NCBI GenBank assembly: GCA_049802875.1
Contig: JBARNH010000010.1
Span: forward strand, 1 to 32,311
Direction: 5' to 3'
Source: Lutacidiplasma sp049802875
GTDB taxonomy: Archaea; Thermoplasmatota; Thermoplasmata; Lutacidiplasmatales; UBA184
Length of the DNA: 32,311 bases
Within the stretch, counting starts at the first letter, position 1. Every line of letters starts with the position of its first letter. Below are positions 25,654 through 32,311 of this stretch, in pieces. A model generated the notes under the pieces. It saw only the letters and a list, made by a program, of their open reading frames with translations. It ran no database searches and was not told where the DNA came from. Both the position numbers and the translations under genes were made by a program.

Positions 25654-26217
25654 TCAAGATGGCGGCTTGCCCAAGAGCCCCGCGGTCTGAAGGTACCCGA
25701 GGATCTTTCCGGTACAGTCCGAGACCGAGGCGCTCGACGTATCGACGACCAGTTCCGGGTTGAGGGGTTCTTCGAAGGGGTCGTCGACCCCGGTCATCTT
25801 CTTCACCGAGCCTTCCCGGCTGCTCTTGTAGATCCCCTTCGGGTCTCGCTGACGGCAGATCTCGAGTGGGCACTTGAGCCACACCTCGACAAAGCGGGCC
25901 GCGACCTCGGAGCGTGCGGCCTGGCGAGAGGTTTCGTAGGGAGTGATCATCGCGACGATCACGGCGACCCCGTTCCGGGCCAGCATCCGGGCAACGTAGC
26001 TGACGCGGCGGGCGTGGAACTCCCGGTCGCGTCTCGAGAACCCGAGCTCGGGAGAGAACATGTGTCGGACCTCGTCCCCGTCGAGGATCTCGGTCCGCCA
26101 TCCGAGGGAGCTCAGCCGGCCGCGCACTTCGCGCGACAGGGTCGATTTCCCGGATCCGGAAAGGCCCTCGATCCAGATGACAAAGCCATCCCGATTCCCC
26201 GAGAGGTCCGCCGGCAT
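25654..26217 (-). CDS. cysC: Adenylylsulfate (APS) kinase
   Basis: A 187-residue kinase that phosphorylates adenylylsulfate with ATP to make PAPS, the universal sulfate donor. Walker A is GLSGSGKST (18-26). DGDEVR (47-52) and GFSRRDREFHARRV (59-72) are the APS-binding region; the usual asparagine of DRxxNIRR is replaced by histidine, a variation seen in the family. DPKGIYKSSREG (125-136) and TGVDDPFEEP (142-151) are the lid and C-terminal signatures. Start choice: ATG at 26217 puts 10 residues before the GFVIW strand; ATGs at 26235 and 26307 are alternatives, but TATA-like sequence near 26293-26300 argues against the longest. No sulfurylase or reductase lies nearby, so a role in sulfation of surface glycans, rather than assimilation, is a reasonable inference. 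Confidence 0.9.
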   Translation of the reverse strand: MPADLSGNRDGFVIWIEGLSGSGKSTLSREVRGRLSSLGWRTEILDGDEVRHMFSPELGFSRRDREFHARRVSYVARMLARNGVAVIVAMITPYETSRQAARSEVAARFVEVWLKCPLEICRQRDPKGIYKSSREGSVKKMTGVDDPFEEPLNPELVVDTSSASVSDCTGKILGYLQTAGLLGKPPS

Positions 26218-26369
26218 CGGTCCCCGACCCTGCATGCGAGCCCAAAAACGTTTCCCCGGCGCGGTCCCAGCGGCGGACGACCGACGCGACGTTGTATCAC
26301 CGCGCATTCGACAACGGGAATAGGCGAAGACTCCGGCCGCTGCTGCTTTTTTTCTCGCCGGTGGAAGGG
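26218..26369. other. Divergent promoter region between cysC and the pst operon
   Basis: Holds a minus-strand TATA-like GTGATACA (26293-26300) and a T7 run (26348-26354) whose role is unclear. Confidence 0.35.
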
Positions 26370-26377
26370 CTTATCTG
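26370..26377 (+). promoter_or_regulatory. TATA box of the phosphate-uptake operon
   Basis: CTTATCTG begins 31 bases before the ATG at 26401, so the transcript likely starts on the first base of a short leader ORF. Confidence 0.5.
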
Positions 26378-26400
26378 GCGACCCTAAGTGCCGCGCCGCT

Positions 26401-26487
26401 ATGTTCCCCAGGTCGAACAAGTTTGACCTCGCGGACGCCGGCCGCTGCTCGAACGTCGCTGGCACGTCCGGCGGGGGTCTCCCGTGA
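26401..26487 (+). CDS. Possible leaderless 28-residue leader ORF of the pst operon
   Basis: The frame opens with ATG 31 bases from the TATA box and encodes MFPRSNKFDLADAGRCSNVA plus eight residues. Its TGA (26485-26487) overlaps the GTG start of pstS in the four bases GTGA, the classic layout for termination-reinitiation coupling. A G-rich stretch just before could also act as a ribosome-binding site for pstS. Whether the peptide itself matters is unknown. Confidence 0.42.
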   Translation: MFPRSNKFDLADAGRCSNVAGTSGGGLP

Positions 26488-27716
26488 GCGCCGCACCGAC
26501 CGCGACCCCGACTACTCCGCCCGTCCCGCCCCGGCCCATCGTTAGACCCCCCTCCCGCCGCGGTTGGGCGGTGACCGCCGTGGTCGTCGTCATCGTTGTA
26601 GTGGTCGGGGTCGCCGTAGGGTACGAGGAGCACTGGCTCGGGGGCAGTTCAAGCACCAAGGCCGGAACGTGCTCGACCGGGGTCACCCTTCTCGGCAATG
26701 GCGCCCAATTCGTGAACCCGCTCGTCCAGCAGTGGGCCAGCTCCTACCAGGCTGCCACTTCGAACCTCGTGAACTACGTGGACGCCGGTTCGGGGACCGG
26801 CATCACGGACTTCTCCGAGCATCCGCCACTCATCGACTTTGCCATCACCGACGACCCGCTCTCTTCGTCGGAGGTCTCCGGGCTCCCGTCGACCGCCCTG
26901 ACCCTCCCCGTGAGCGCCGGCGCGCTCGCGATCATCTACAACCTGCCCGGAGTCAGCGGTCATCTCAACCTCACGGGACCGATCCTCGCCGACATCTACA
27001 GCGGGACAATCACGAACTGGGACGACTCCACAATCCAGGCCGACAATCCGGGAGTGAGCCTGCCGAGCGCGACGATCGTGACGATCCACCGTTCCGATGC
27101 GGCCGGGACGACCTTCGTATTGACCAACCTCCTATCGGACGACAGCTCCGCATGGGCGGCGGGACCTGGGGAAGGTATTTCGATCAGTTGGCCCTCAGCG
27201 CCCGACCAACTCGCGGAGAAGGGAAACGCCCTCGTCCTCTCCACGGTACAATCTACGGCCGACTCGATCGGCTACAGCGACCTGACGGACGTCCTGACCG
27301 CGTCGACCGCCACTCAGTACGCCGCGATCCAGAACCCGGCGGGCAATTTCATCGTGCCCACGCTCGCCGACTCCGCGTCGGCCATCGCGGACAAAGCCAC
27401 GTCGACCACGTTCCCCGCCTCGGGCGGAAACTGGTACAGCATCAGCATGGTCAACGCACAGGGAGTGGGCGATTACCCTCTCGCCACGTTCGCCTACCTG
27501 TTCGTCTACCAGAACGTGAGTGCGGGGTACGAACCGACGTTGACTAAGGCCCAGGTGCTCGTCCAATGGCTCGATTGGGTGGTGACGACGGGCCAGACCT
27601 ACTCGAATGCACCCAATCTGTACTACGTCGCGCTGCCGGCCGCGGTGGTCGCGGTCGACCAGGCCGGTATTCAAACGATGACCTTTAATGGAGCGACCAT
27701 CCCCGCATGTACCTGA
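26484..27716 (+). CDS. pstS: Phosphate ABC transporter substrate-binding protein
   Basis: A 410-residue periplasmic-type phosphate-binding protein tethered to the membrane. Residues 1-26 are a Pro-rich, basic cytoplasmic start; residues 28-46 form a membrane anchor in place of a lipobox. The phosphate-site segments are all present: GVTLLGNGAQFVNPL (66-80), DAGSGTGITDF (100-110), DFAITDDPLS (118-127) and IHRSDAAGTTFVLTNLL (201-217). It captures phosphate outside the cell for the permease encoded next. The start is GTG at 26484, overlapping a short leader ORF; it is the first in-frame start after the promoter. Its 3' end overlaps the permease gene by 29 bases. Confidence 0.92.
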   Translation: MSAAPTATPTTPPVPPRPIVRPPSRRGWAVTAVVVVIVVVVGVAVGYEEHWLGGSSSTKAGTCSTGVTLLGNGAQFVNPLVQQWASSYQAATSNLVNYVDAGSGTGITDFSEHPPLIDFAITDDPLSSSEVSGLPSTALTLPVSAGALAIIYNLPGVSGHLNLTGPILADIYSGTITNWDDSTIQADNPGVSLPSATIVTIHRSDAAGTTFVLTNLLSDDSSAWAAGPGEGISISWPSAPDQLAEKGNALVLSTVQSTADSIGYSDLTDVLTASTATQYAAIQNPAGNFIVPTLADSASAIADKATSTTFPASGGNWYSISMVNAQGVGDYPLATFAYLFVYQNVSAGYEPTLTKAQVLVQWLDWVVTTGQTYSNAPNLYYVALPAAVVAVDQAGIQTMTFNGATIPACT

Positions 27717-29745
27717 GGGGGGGCCGGCCGTTCCCGACGAGGCAAACGGGACAACCCCGACCAACACCGGCTCCGCGGGCCGGGTGCGCTTGCTTCGGCG
27801 CCTCGGAAGTGTCTTCCACGCAGGCGCGGCCGCCACCGCCGCGGGGGTACTGCTCCTCGTAGTGGCCATCGCGCTCGTCCTCGCCTCGGGAGGGTGGGCG
27901 TCGATCACCCGGTTTGGCCCATCGTTCCTGACCGGCTCCGTCTGGGACGGGGTCCACAACATCTACGGCGCAGGCCCGGCGATCGTGGGCACACTGCTGA
28001 CCAGCGCCTTCGCGCTCGTGATCGCGGTCCCGATTGCGCTGGGGGTCGCCCTGTTCCTCTCGGAGATCGCGCCGCGATGGCTGCGACGGCCTCTCGCGTA
28101 CGTGGTGGACCTTTGCGCGGCCATCCCGTCGGTCGTGTACGGGTTTTGGGCGTTCATCGTCCTCGTGCCGTTCATGCGCTCCGTGGTCGAGCCGGGACTC
28201 TCGGGGCTCACCGGGGGCGCCTATCCGTTCTCTCGCCACCCGCTCGGGCAGGACATCTTCACGGCCACGATCGTGCTCGCGGTCATGATCATCCCCACGA
28301 TCGCCGCGGTCTCGCGCGAATCGCTCATGGCGGTATCGCGGATCCAACGCGAATCCGCCCTCAGTCTCGGCGCCACCCGTTGGGAGGCGACCCGGATGGC
28401 GGTGCTCGGTCCCGCTCGATCAGGGATCTTTGGGGGGATCATCCTCGGATTGGGCCGCGCCCTCGGCGAGACGATCGCGGTCACGATGGTCATTGGCAAC
28501 ATCTACATCCTTCCCGGCACCCTGTTCTCCCCCGGCTCGACTCTCGCCAGCTGGATCGCCGGGAGCTTCGGGGAGGTGGGCCCCGGCCTACAGATGAGCG
28601 CGCTATTGGAGCTCGGCCTCATTCTCCTCGCGATCACCGTCGCGGTGAACGCCGTCGCCCGCCTCATCCTCTGGCGAACGGCGGACCGTAGCGCCCACGG
28701 CGACGACACGGTCGCGCGGGTTCGCTCCCCCAGCGTCTGGCACCGGCTCGTCTCTCGTGGTTCGAGCTCGGACCGCCCCGCAAGCCTCCCAGGCACGGGG
28801 ACCCCCCTACCCGTTCCATCCTCCGGCCTTCCGTCACGCGCCGCACCGACCCCGGTCGAATTCCAGCGGCGACTTCGCCGCCGCCACGCGTTCCAGTGGG
28901 GGATGGTGATCCTCGCGGCGGGCTGCGTCGTGCTGGCGCTGATCCCGCTGGCGGGCGTCCTGACCACGGCGGTTCACCTGGGCGGGCAAGCCGTGATCCG
29001 GCCCTCCTTCTACACGTCCGAACCACCGCTCGGCTGCAATCCGGTGGGCGGCCAGACCTGCTCCCTCGGAGGGATCGGACCCGCGATCCAAGGCACGCTG
29101 ATCATGCTGGGGCTCGGGGCGCTCATCGCCGTCCCCGTCGGACTCATGGCTGGAATCTATCTCTCCGAATACGGCCGGAACCGATTCGCGCGGGCCGTAA
29201 GCTTCCTGACGGACGTGATGACCGGGGTCCCGACTATCCTTATCGGAGTTTTCGTTTTTGTGGTGTTCCTCTACGCGGACCACGATTCGGCCCTGAGCGC
29301 CCTCTCGGGAGGCGTCGCTCTCGGTGTGTTGATGATCCCCATCGTGACCCGGGCGACCGAGGAGGCGCTCCGGACCGTCCCCCAGGCGGTCCGCGAGGCC
29401 GGTCTCGCCTTGGGATTCCCCCGGCACCGTGTGACCCTCCGGGTCGTGCTGGGGTGCGCCCGGAGCGCCCTCATCACGGGAATCCTCCTGGCCGCCTCCC
29501 GAGCGGCCGGGGACACCGCGGCGTTGATCGTGACGGCCGGGGGCAGCAACTACTGGTTCACCAACCTGAACAGCCAGACCGCCGCACTGACGCCGTTCAT
29601 CTACGGGAACTTCTCCTCGGCGTACTCGAACCTCGAAACCGACGCGTGGGGAGCGACCCTCGTCCTGTTGCTCATTATGCTCGTCGTGAGCCTTGGGGCG
29701 CGACTGGCTGTCCGGGGGCCCATCGACTCCCCCGCCGGAGAGTGA
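27688..29745 (+). CDS. Fused PstC-PstA phosphate permease
   Basis: A 685-residue protein with both permease subunits in one chain. Residues 45-330 are PstC-like: six helices, with the EAA-type coupling loop RESALSLGATRWEATRM (221-237) and the GRALGETIAVTMVIGN signature (256-271). Residues 331-398 are a charged and Pro/Ser-rich linker. Residues 402-675 are PstA-like: helices, the coupling loop REAGLALGFPRHRVTLRVVL (569-588) and the SRAAGDTAALIVTAGG signature (604-619). The two usually separate subunits form a heterodimeric channel with PstB; here one polypeptide would supply both. No stop or frameshift separates them. Start is ATG at 27688, inside the end of pstS; GTG at 27784 would also keep all helices. 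pstB follows four bases after the stop. Confidence 0.92.
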   Translation: MERPSPHVPEGGPAVPDEANGTTPTNTGSAGRVRLLRRLGSVFHAGAAATAAGVLLLVVAIALVLASGGWASITRFGPSFLTGSVWDGVHNIYGAGPAIVGTLLTSAFALVIAVPIALGVALFLSEIAPRWLRRPLAYVVDLCAAIPSVVYGFWAFIVLVPFMRSVVEPGLSGLTGGAYPFSRHPLGQDIFTATIVLAVMIIPTIAAVSRESLMAVSRIQRESALSLGATRWEATRMAVLGPARSGIFGGIILGLGRALGETIAVTMVIGNIYILPGTLFSPGSTLASWIAGSFGEVGPGLQMSALLELGLILLAITVAVNAVARLILWRTADRSAHGDDTVARVRSPSVWHRLVSRGSSSDRPASLPGTGTPLPVPSSGLPSRAAPTPVEFQRRLRRRHAFQWGMVILAAGCVVLALIPLAGVLTTAVHLGGQAVIRPSFYTSEPPLGCNPVGGQTCSLGGIGPAIQGTLIMLGLGALIAVPVGLMAGIYLSEYGRNRFARAVSFLTDVMTGVPTILIGVFVFVVFLYADHDSALSALSGGVALGVLMIPIVTRATEEALRTVPQAVREAGLALGFPRHRVTLRVVLGCARSALITGILLAASRAAGDTAALIVTAGGSNYWFTNLNSQTAALTPFIYGNFSSAYSNLETDAWGATLVLLLIMLVVSLGARLAVRGPIDSPAGE

Positions 29746-29749
29746 TCCG

Positions 29750-30502
29750 ATGGCGGTGAAGATACGGACCCAGGAACTGAACGCGTGGTACGGCCGGCGC
29801 CAGGCGCTCTACGACATCAGCCTCGAGATCCCCGAGAATCAGGTCACGGCGATCATCGGGCCGTCCGGGTGCGGGAAGTCCACGTTCCTACGGTGCCTGA
29901 ATCGACTCCACGAGGAGACCCCGCGCGCTCGCGTGGCCGGGGGGATCTTCCTGGACGGTGAGGACCTCCGGTCCCAGAACGTCGTCGCGGTGAGGTTCCG
30001 GGTGGGCATGGTATTCCAAAAGCCGAGCCCGTTCCCGAACATGTCGATCTACGACAACGTGGCGGCGGGCTTGCGGCTCCTCGGAGTTCGGCACCGCGCC
30101 GACCTCGATGCCGGGGTGGTCGAGGCGCTCCAGCTGGTCGGACTCTGGGATGACGTGGAGTCGAATCCCCACGCCCCCGGGACGAGCCTTTCCGGCGGCC
30201 AACAGCAGCGACTCTGTATCGCGCGCGCGCTCGCGGTCCAGCCCGAGGTGTTGCTGATGGACGAACCGTGTTCCGCGCTCGATCCGATAGCGACCAACAA
30301 GATCGAGGGGTTGATCCGAGACCTGAAGGCGCGGTTCACCGTCGTCATCGTGACCCATAACCTGTCGCAGGCGGTCCGGGTCTCGGACTCCACGGCGTTT
30401 TTCTACCTCGGTAAGCTCGTGGAGTACGGCACGACCTCACAGATCTTCCAGTCCCCGCGCGAGAAGCTCACCGAGAACTACGTCACGGGTCGATTCGGGT
30501 GA
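29750..30502 (+). CDS. pstB: Phosphate ABC transporter ATP-binding protein
   Basis: A 250-residue ABC ATPase. Walker A is GPSGCGKST (37-45), the Q-loop is FQKPSPFP (89-96, Q90), the signature is LSGGQQQR (147-154), Walker B is VLLMDEP (167-173) and the switch histidine is H203. The QKPSPFPNMSIYDNV stretch and SALDPIATNKIE are characteristic of PstB among ABC ATPases. It powers phosphate import through the fused permease. The ATG at 29750 follows the permease stop by four bases and has GGAG at 29737-29740 with nine-base spacing, so the longer frame starting inside the permease gene is not needed. No phoU is seen after it in this window. Confidence 0.95.
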   Translation: MAVKIRTQELNAWYGRRQALYDISLEIPENQVTAIIGPSGCGKSTFLRCLNRLHEETPRARVAGGIFLDGEDLRSQNVVAVRFRVGMVFQKPSPFPNMSIYDNVAAGLRLLGVRHRADLDAGVVEALQLVGLWDDVESNPHAPGTSLSGGQQQRLCIARALAVQPEVLLMDEPCSALDPIATNKIEGLIRDLKARFTVVIVTHNLSQAVRVSDSTAFFYLGKLVEYGTTSQIFQSPREKLTENYVTGRFG

Positions 30503-30648
30503 CCTCGCTCGACGGACCGCGAGCCGGCCGCTTGACGCCCCGCTCCCGAACAACACGATGGTACGAGGCCGCCTGTCCTCGCCGTTCCGGGCCCTGCGCG
30601 GTCCGGGTACGACGGAAAATTGGCGACTTCCGGTCGGGTCATCTCCCT
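30503..30648. other. Spacer after the pst operon
   Basis: About 145 GC-rich bases; no phoU start and no clear terminator. Confidence 0.35.
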
Positions 30649-30649
30649 A

Positions 30650-30657
30650 AATATATA
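30650..30657 (+). promoter_or_regulatory. TATA box of the toxin-antitoxin pair
   Basis: AATATATA in a very AT-rich patch. Thirty bases on is 30680, at the second of two possible antitoxin ATGs, implying a leaderless or near-leaderless message. Confidence 0.65.
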
Positions 30658-30661
30658 ATCA

Positions 30662-30681
30662 ACATATTCATATGAATATGT
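30662..30681. promoter_or_regulatory. 20-bp perfect palindrome over the antitoxin start, likely autoregulatory operator
   Basis: ACATATTCATATGAATATGT reads the same on both strands. It lies just after the TATA box and covers both candidate start codons (30672 and 30678), where antitoxin binding would block initiation. Confidence 0.65.
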
Positions 30682-30893
30682 CGTCGAAGAACGTCGCCAT
30701 TCAGAGGGCGGTGTACGACGCGCTGGCACGAGAGAAACGGCGAGGGGAAAGCTTCACCGACTTGTTCGGCCGCATGCTCGATCAACGGGGCACTGCCGAG
30801 GAGATTCGAGGCGCCTGGGGCCGCGACGGAATGACCGAAGATCTCCGGCGACTGAACCGCCTGCGTCGAGGGGGCGGGAGGCGAACCGGATGA
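30672..30893 (+). CDS. vapB: VapB-type antitoxin (archaeal UPF0330/DUF217-like)
   Basis: A 73-residue basic protein. The N-terminal AIQRAVYDALAREKRRGESFTDLFGRML resembles the ribbon-helix-helix-like part of archaeal VapB antitoxins, where the phrase of a basic helix followed by GESFSD is common. The C-terminal half (TEDLRRLNRLRRGGG) would wrap the toxin. Its stop overlaps the toxin ATG (ATGA at 30890-30893), so the two are translated together. ATG at 30672 and ATG at 30678 are both possible starts; TATA spacing slightly favours 30678. It probably neutralises the toxin and represses its own promoter through the palindrome at the start. Confidence 0.8.
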   Translation: MNMSSKNVAIQRAVYDALAREKRRGESFTDLFGRMLDQRGTAEEIRGAWGRDGMTEDLRRLNRLRRGGGRRTG

Positions 30894-31276
30894 AGGGACT
30901 CGACACCCCGGTTCTGCTCGCGATCCTTCATGATTCGCCCCCGGCCAAGGAACTTCTCAAGGGTCTCCGAGGCGAGGAGCTCGCGACGACGGAGATCAAT
31001 ATATTCGAACTGGGGGTCCTCGCCGCGGCCGCCCCGCGACGTCTCCGGGGCGGCCGGGAAGCCACCCTCTCCCGGCTTCGCCGCCGCTTGACCGTCCTGG
31101 CAATCGGGCCCGAGTCTGTGCGGGAGGCGGCGCGTTGCGCCAAGGGGAATAGCCGCGCCGACTACCAATCCCTCGTTTGGGGAACCTTGGCCGGAGCGGG
31201 CTGTGACGAGTGGATTACCACCCGAGCCTTCGCGCCTGCGAAAGGCGTCGTCCCGTTCAAGCTCAGACTAATCTAG
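30890..31276 (+). CDS. vapC: VapC-type PIN-domain toxin ribonuclease
   Basis: A 128-residue PIN-domain protein. The metal-binding acidic residues are in the expected places: D5 in MKGLDTPVLLAIL, E40 in the INIFELGVLAA helix, D91 in RADYQSLVWGTL and D106 in CDEWITT. Length is normal for VapC. Such toxins cut tRNA or rRNA when freed from the antitoxin. It overlaps the antitoxin gene by four bases and is clearly its partner. The final residues (VVPFKLRLI) are a typical short C-terminal strand. The gene ends right at the border of an AT-rich, gene-poor stretch. Confidence 0.88.
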   Translation: MKGLDTPVLLAILHDSPPAKELLKGLRGEELATTEINIFELGVLAAAAPRRLRGGREATLSRLRRRLTVLAIGPESVREAARCAKGNSRADYQSLVWGTLAGAGCDEWITTRAFAPAKGVVPFKLRLI

Positions 31277-31500
31277 TGTATGACTACTAATGAAGCTATT
31301 AATCGTGTTTTAAATGTCTTAGAAATCATATATAAGATAATGTCGACCACCTCTCTTCTCGAGAGCGTCGGGAAGGCCACCCGGAGCCATCTTCGCGATC
31401 GACCCGCCCTCCCACACCCTCTTGGCTCGCTATACAGGAGTTTTACTTAGTAGAGAATTAGTAATGCTAGACATGTTACATAGTGTCCTAGGCACTCGAT
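31277..31500. other. AT-rich islands after the toxin gene
   Basis: Two patches, about 31277-31345 and 31431-31490, are strongly AT-rich against the GC-rich background. CATATATAAG (31328-31337) is a strong archaeal TATA box on the plus strand, with no convincing ORF after it. This could promote a non-coding RNA or mark the edge of inserted DNA. Confidence 0.4.
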
Positions 31501-32311
31501 TTGGCGTCCAACCGACTATCGCGGCCGCTCAGCGCGTGGCAAGTCTCTGACGGAGCGGCGTATAACTCCAGTTATGCGACACTCTGCGATGGCCCACTGC
31601 TCCTCGGCGCCGATCTGGGCGCCGGGCTCTGTGGGATCCTCTGCGGCAGCCTCCTCCGGCCTTTCGGTCCAAGCGGAGCCTCTCAGGCCGACCCAGGACA
31701 AACTGGCCACTGCGGCCCCGCTCGCCCCGTGGGGCCGCCTCGACTAGGACGCCGCGGTCTGGGGCCGAATCGGGGCGTCAAAGAATACCGTAGGAATGCT
31801 TTCTACGTAATTCTGATTTTCACGTATCCCTTCGAGCCGACGCCATTACCAAGTCGCCTCTCCGCCCCCTTCCATGCCCGGACGCGAATAGGATCAGGGG
31901 CCCCCTGTCTCGCCCGGGCCAGGATCCTGCCCAAGCGCTGGGAAGGCGAACGAGTGCTTGATCAACAGCTACTCATATGCATACTCATATACACATCCGG
32001 ATCGACGGCCGGACCAGACCCGTCCACGAGCTCCAAATCTCCCTCAACTCGAGGGCTGACCTACTTCGACGCGGCCACGCTCCTAAGCTTAGAATATGTT
32101 CCCGCGAGCACGGTGGGCCGAGGTCACGGCGCACTCGACTGCAGACCACGAGCTCCGGCTGTGTGCCTGTCGCAGAAATGCGAAACTCAGTCCGGGCCAG
32201 CCCTGGACGTCAAAATGAAGTGCTGGCAGGAAACGCACCAGGGGCTGAGCAGGTATGGGGGGGCTTGTCGTGCCACCGCCAGAACGGACCCTGGAGCTCG
32301 GCATGCCGCGC
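31501..32311. other. Gene-poor right end
   Basis: No convincing coding region. Seen here: a dyad ATAACT-CC-AGTTAT (31562-31575), a direct repeat TACTCATAT (31970-31978 and 31982-31990), and a CTAAGCTTAG palindrome (32083-32092) next to an ATG (32096) opening a 40-codon frame with no recognisable product. The composition is mixed, as expected for decayed or inserted DNA, but no transposase fragment can be recognised. Confidence 0.4.

Noticed and set aside
31516..31710. Minus-strand 64-codon frame in the gene-poor end
   Set aside because: Starts with GTG without promoter support and has no family resemblance.
31277..32100. Possible replication origin in the AT-rich end
   Set aside because: No Orc1/Cdc6 gene and no repeated origin-box motif are visible.
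32089..32304. Minus-strand 71-codon frame at the right edge
   Set aside because: No recognisable motif, no ribosome-binding site or TATA box, and the composition is uninformative.

Overview
The window looks like a piece of chromosome from a GC-rich archaeon. Three things point there: promoters are archaeal TATA boxes about 30 bases ahead of start codons with little or no 5' leader; the gene families are archaeal in style (a TrmB-type regulator, a DUF1616 membrane protein, a VapB/VapC pair with an archaeal-type antitoxin); and two giant surface proteins have Kelch/PKD and 'ETGLPxGTxW' repeats of the kind known from uncultured Thermoplasmata. The Thermoplasmata placement is inference; no rRNA gene is present to prove it.

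Layout. Bases 1-702 hold the start of a secreted phosphoesterase running off the left edge on the minus strand. Then come a PIG-L/LmbE-type deacetylase, an ATP-grasp enzyme (minus) and a low-molecular-weight phosphatase. Bases 3953-16016 form a cell-surface glycan block: an NAD-dependent sugar epimerase (minus) divergent from a phosphohexomutase, two GT4 glycosyltransferases (one on each strand), a large GT-C-like membrane protein, a minus-strand pair made of a DUF1616/beta-propeller protein and a 70-residue membrane protein, and a Wzx-type flippase. Bases 16316-25562 hold a small membrane protein, a TrmB-like regulator and the two large surface proteins. An APS kinase (minus) follows. Bases 26401-30502 are a compact phosphate-uptake operon: pstS, a fused pstC-pstA permease and pstB. 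A VapB/VapC toxin-antitoxin pair with a 20-bp palindrome over its start lies at 30662-31276. The last kilobase has no convincing gene but contains conspicuous AT-rich islands.

How the parts may work together (inference): the epimerase and mutase make activated sugars, the GT4 and GT-C-like proteins assemble a lipid-linked glycan, the flippase exports it, and the sequon-rich surface proteins are likely acceptors. The APS kinase could supply PAPS for sulfation. The Pst transporter and the secreted phosphoesterase both fit phosphate scavenging.

The most unusual features are the single-chain PstC-PstA permease, the DUF1616-YVTN propeller fusion, and short leader ORFs that begin at or near the predicted transcription start and run into the start codon of the main gene (best cases: pstS and the TrmB-like regulator; possible cases: the deacetylase and the flippase, the latter with an eight-G tract). 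No transposase, CRISPR array, rRNA or credible tRNA was found by eye. All family assignments come from reading motifs, not from database searches.
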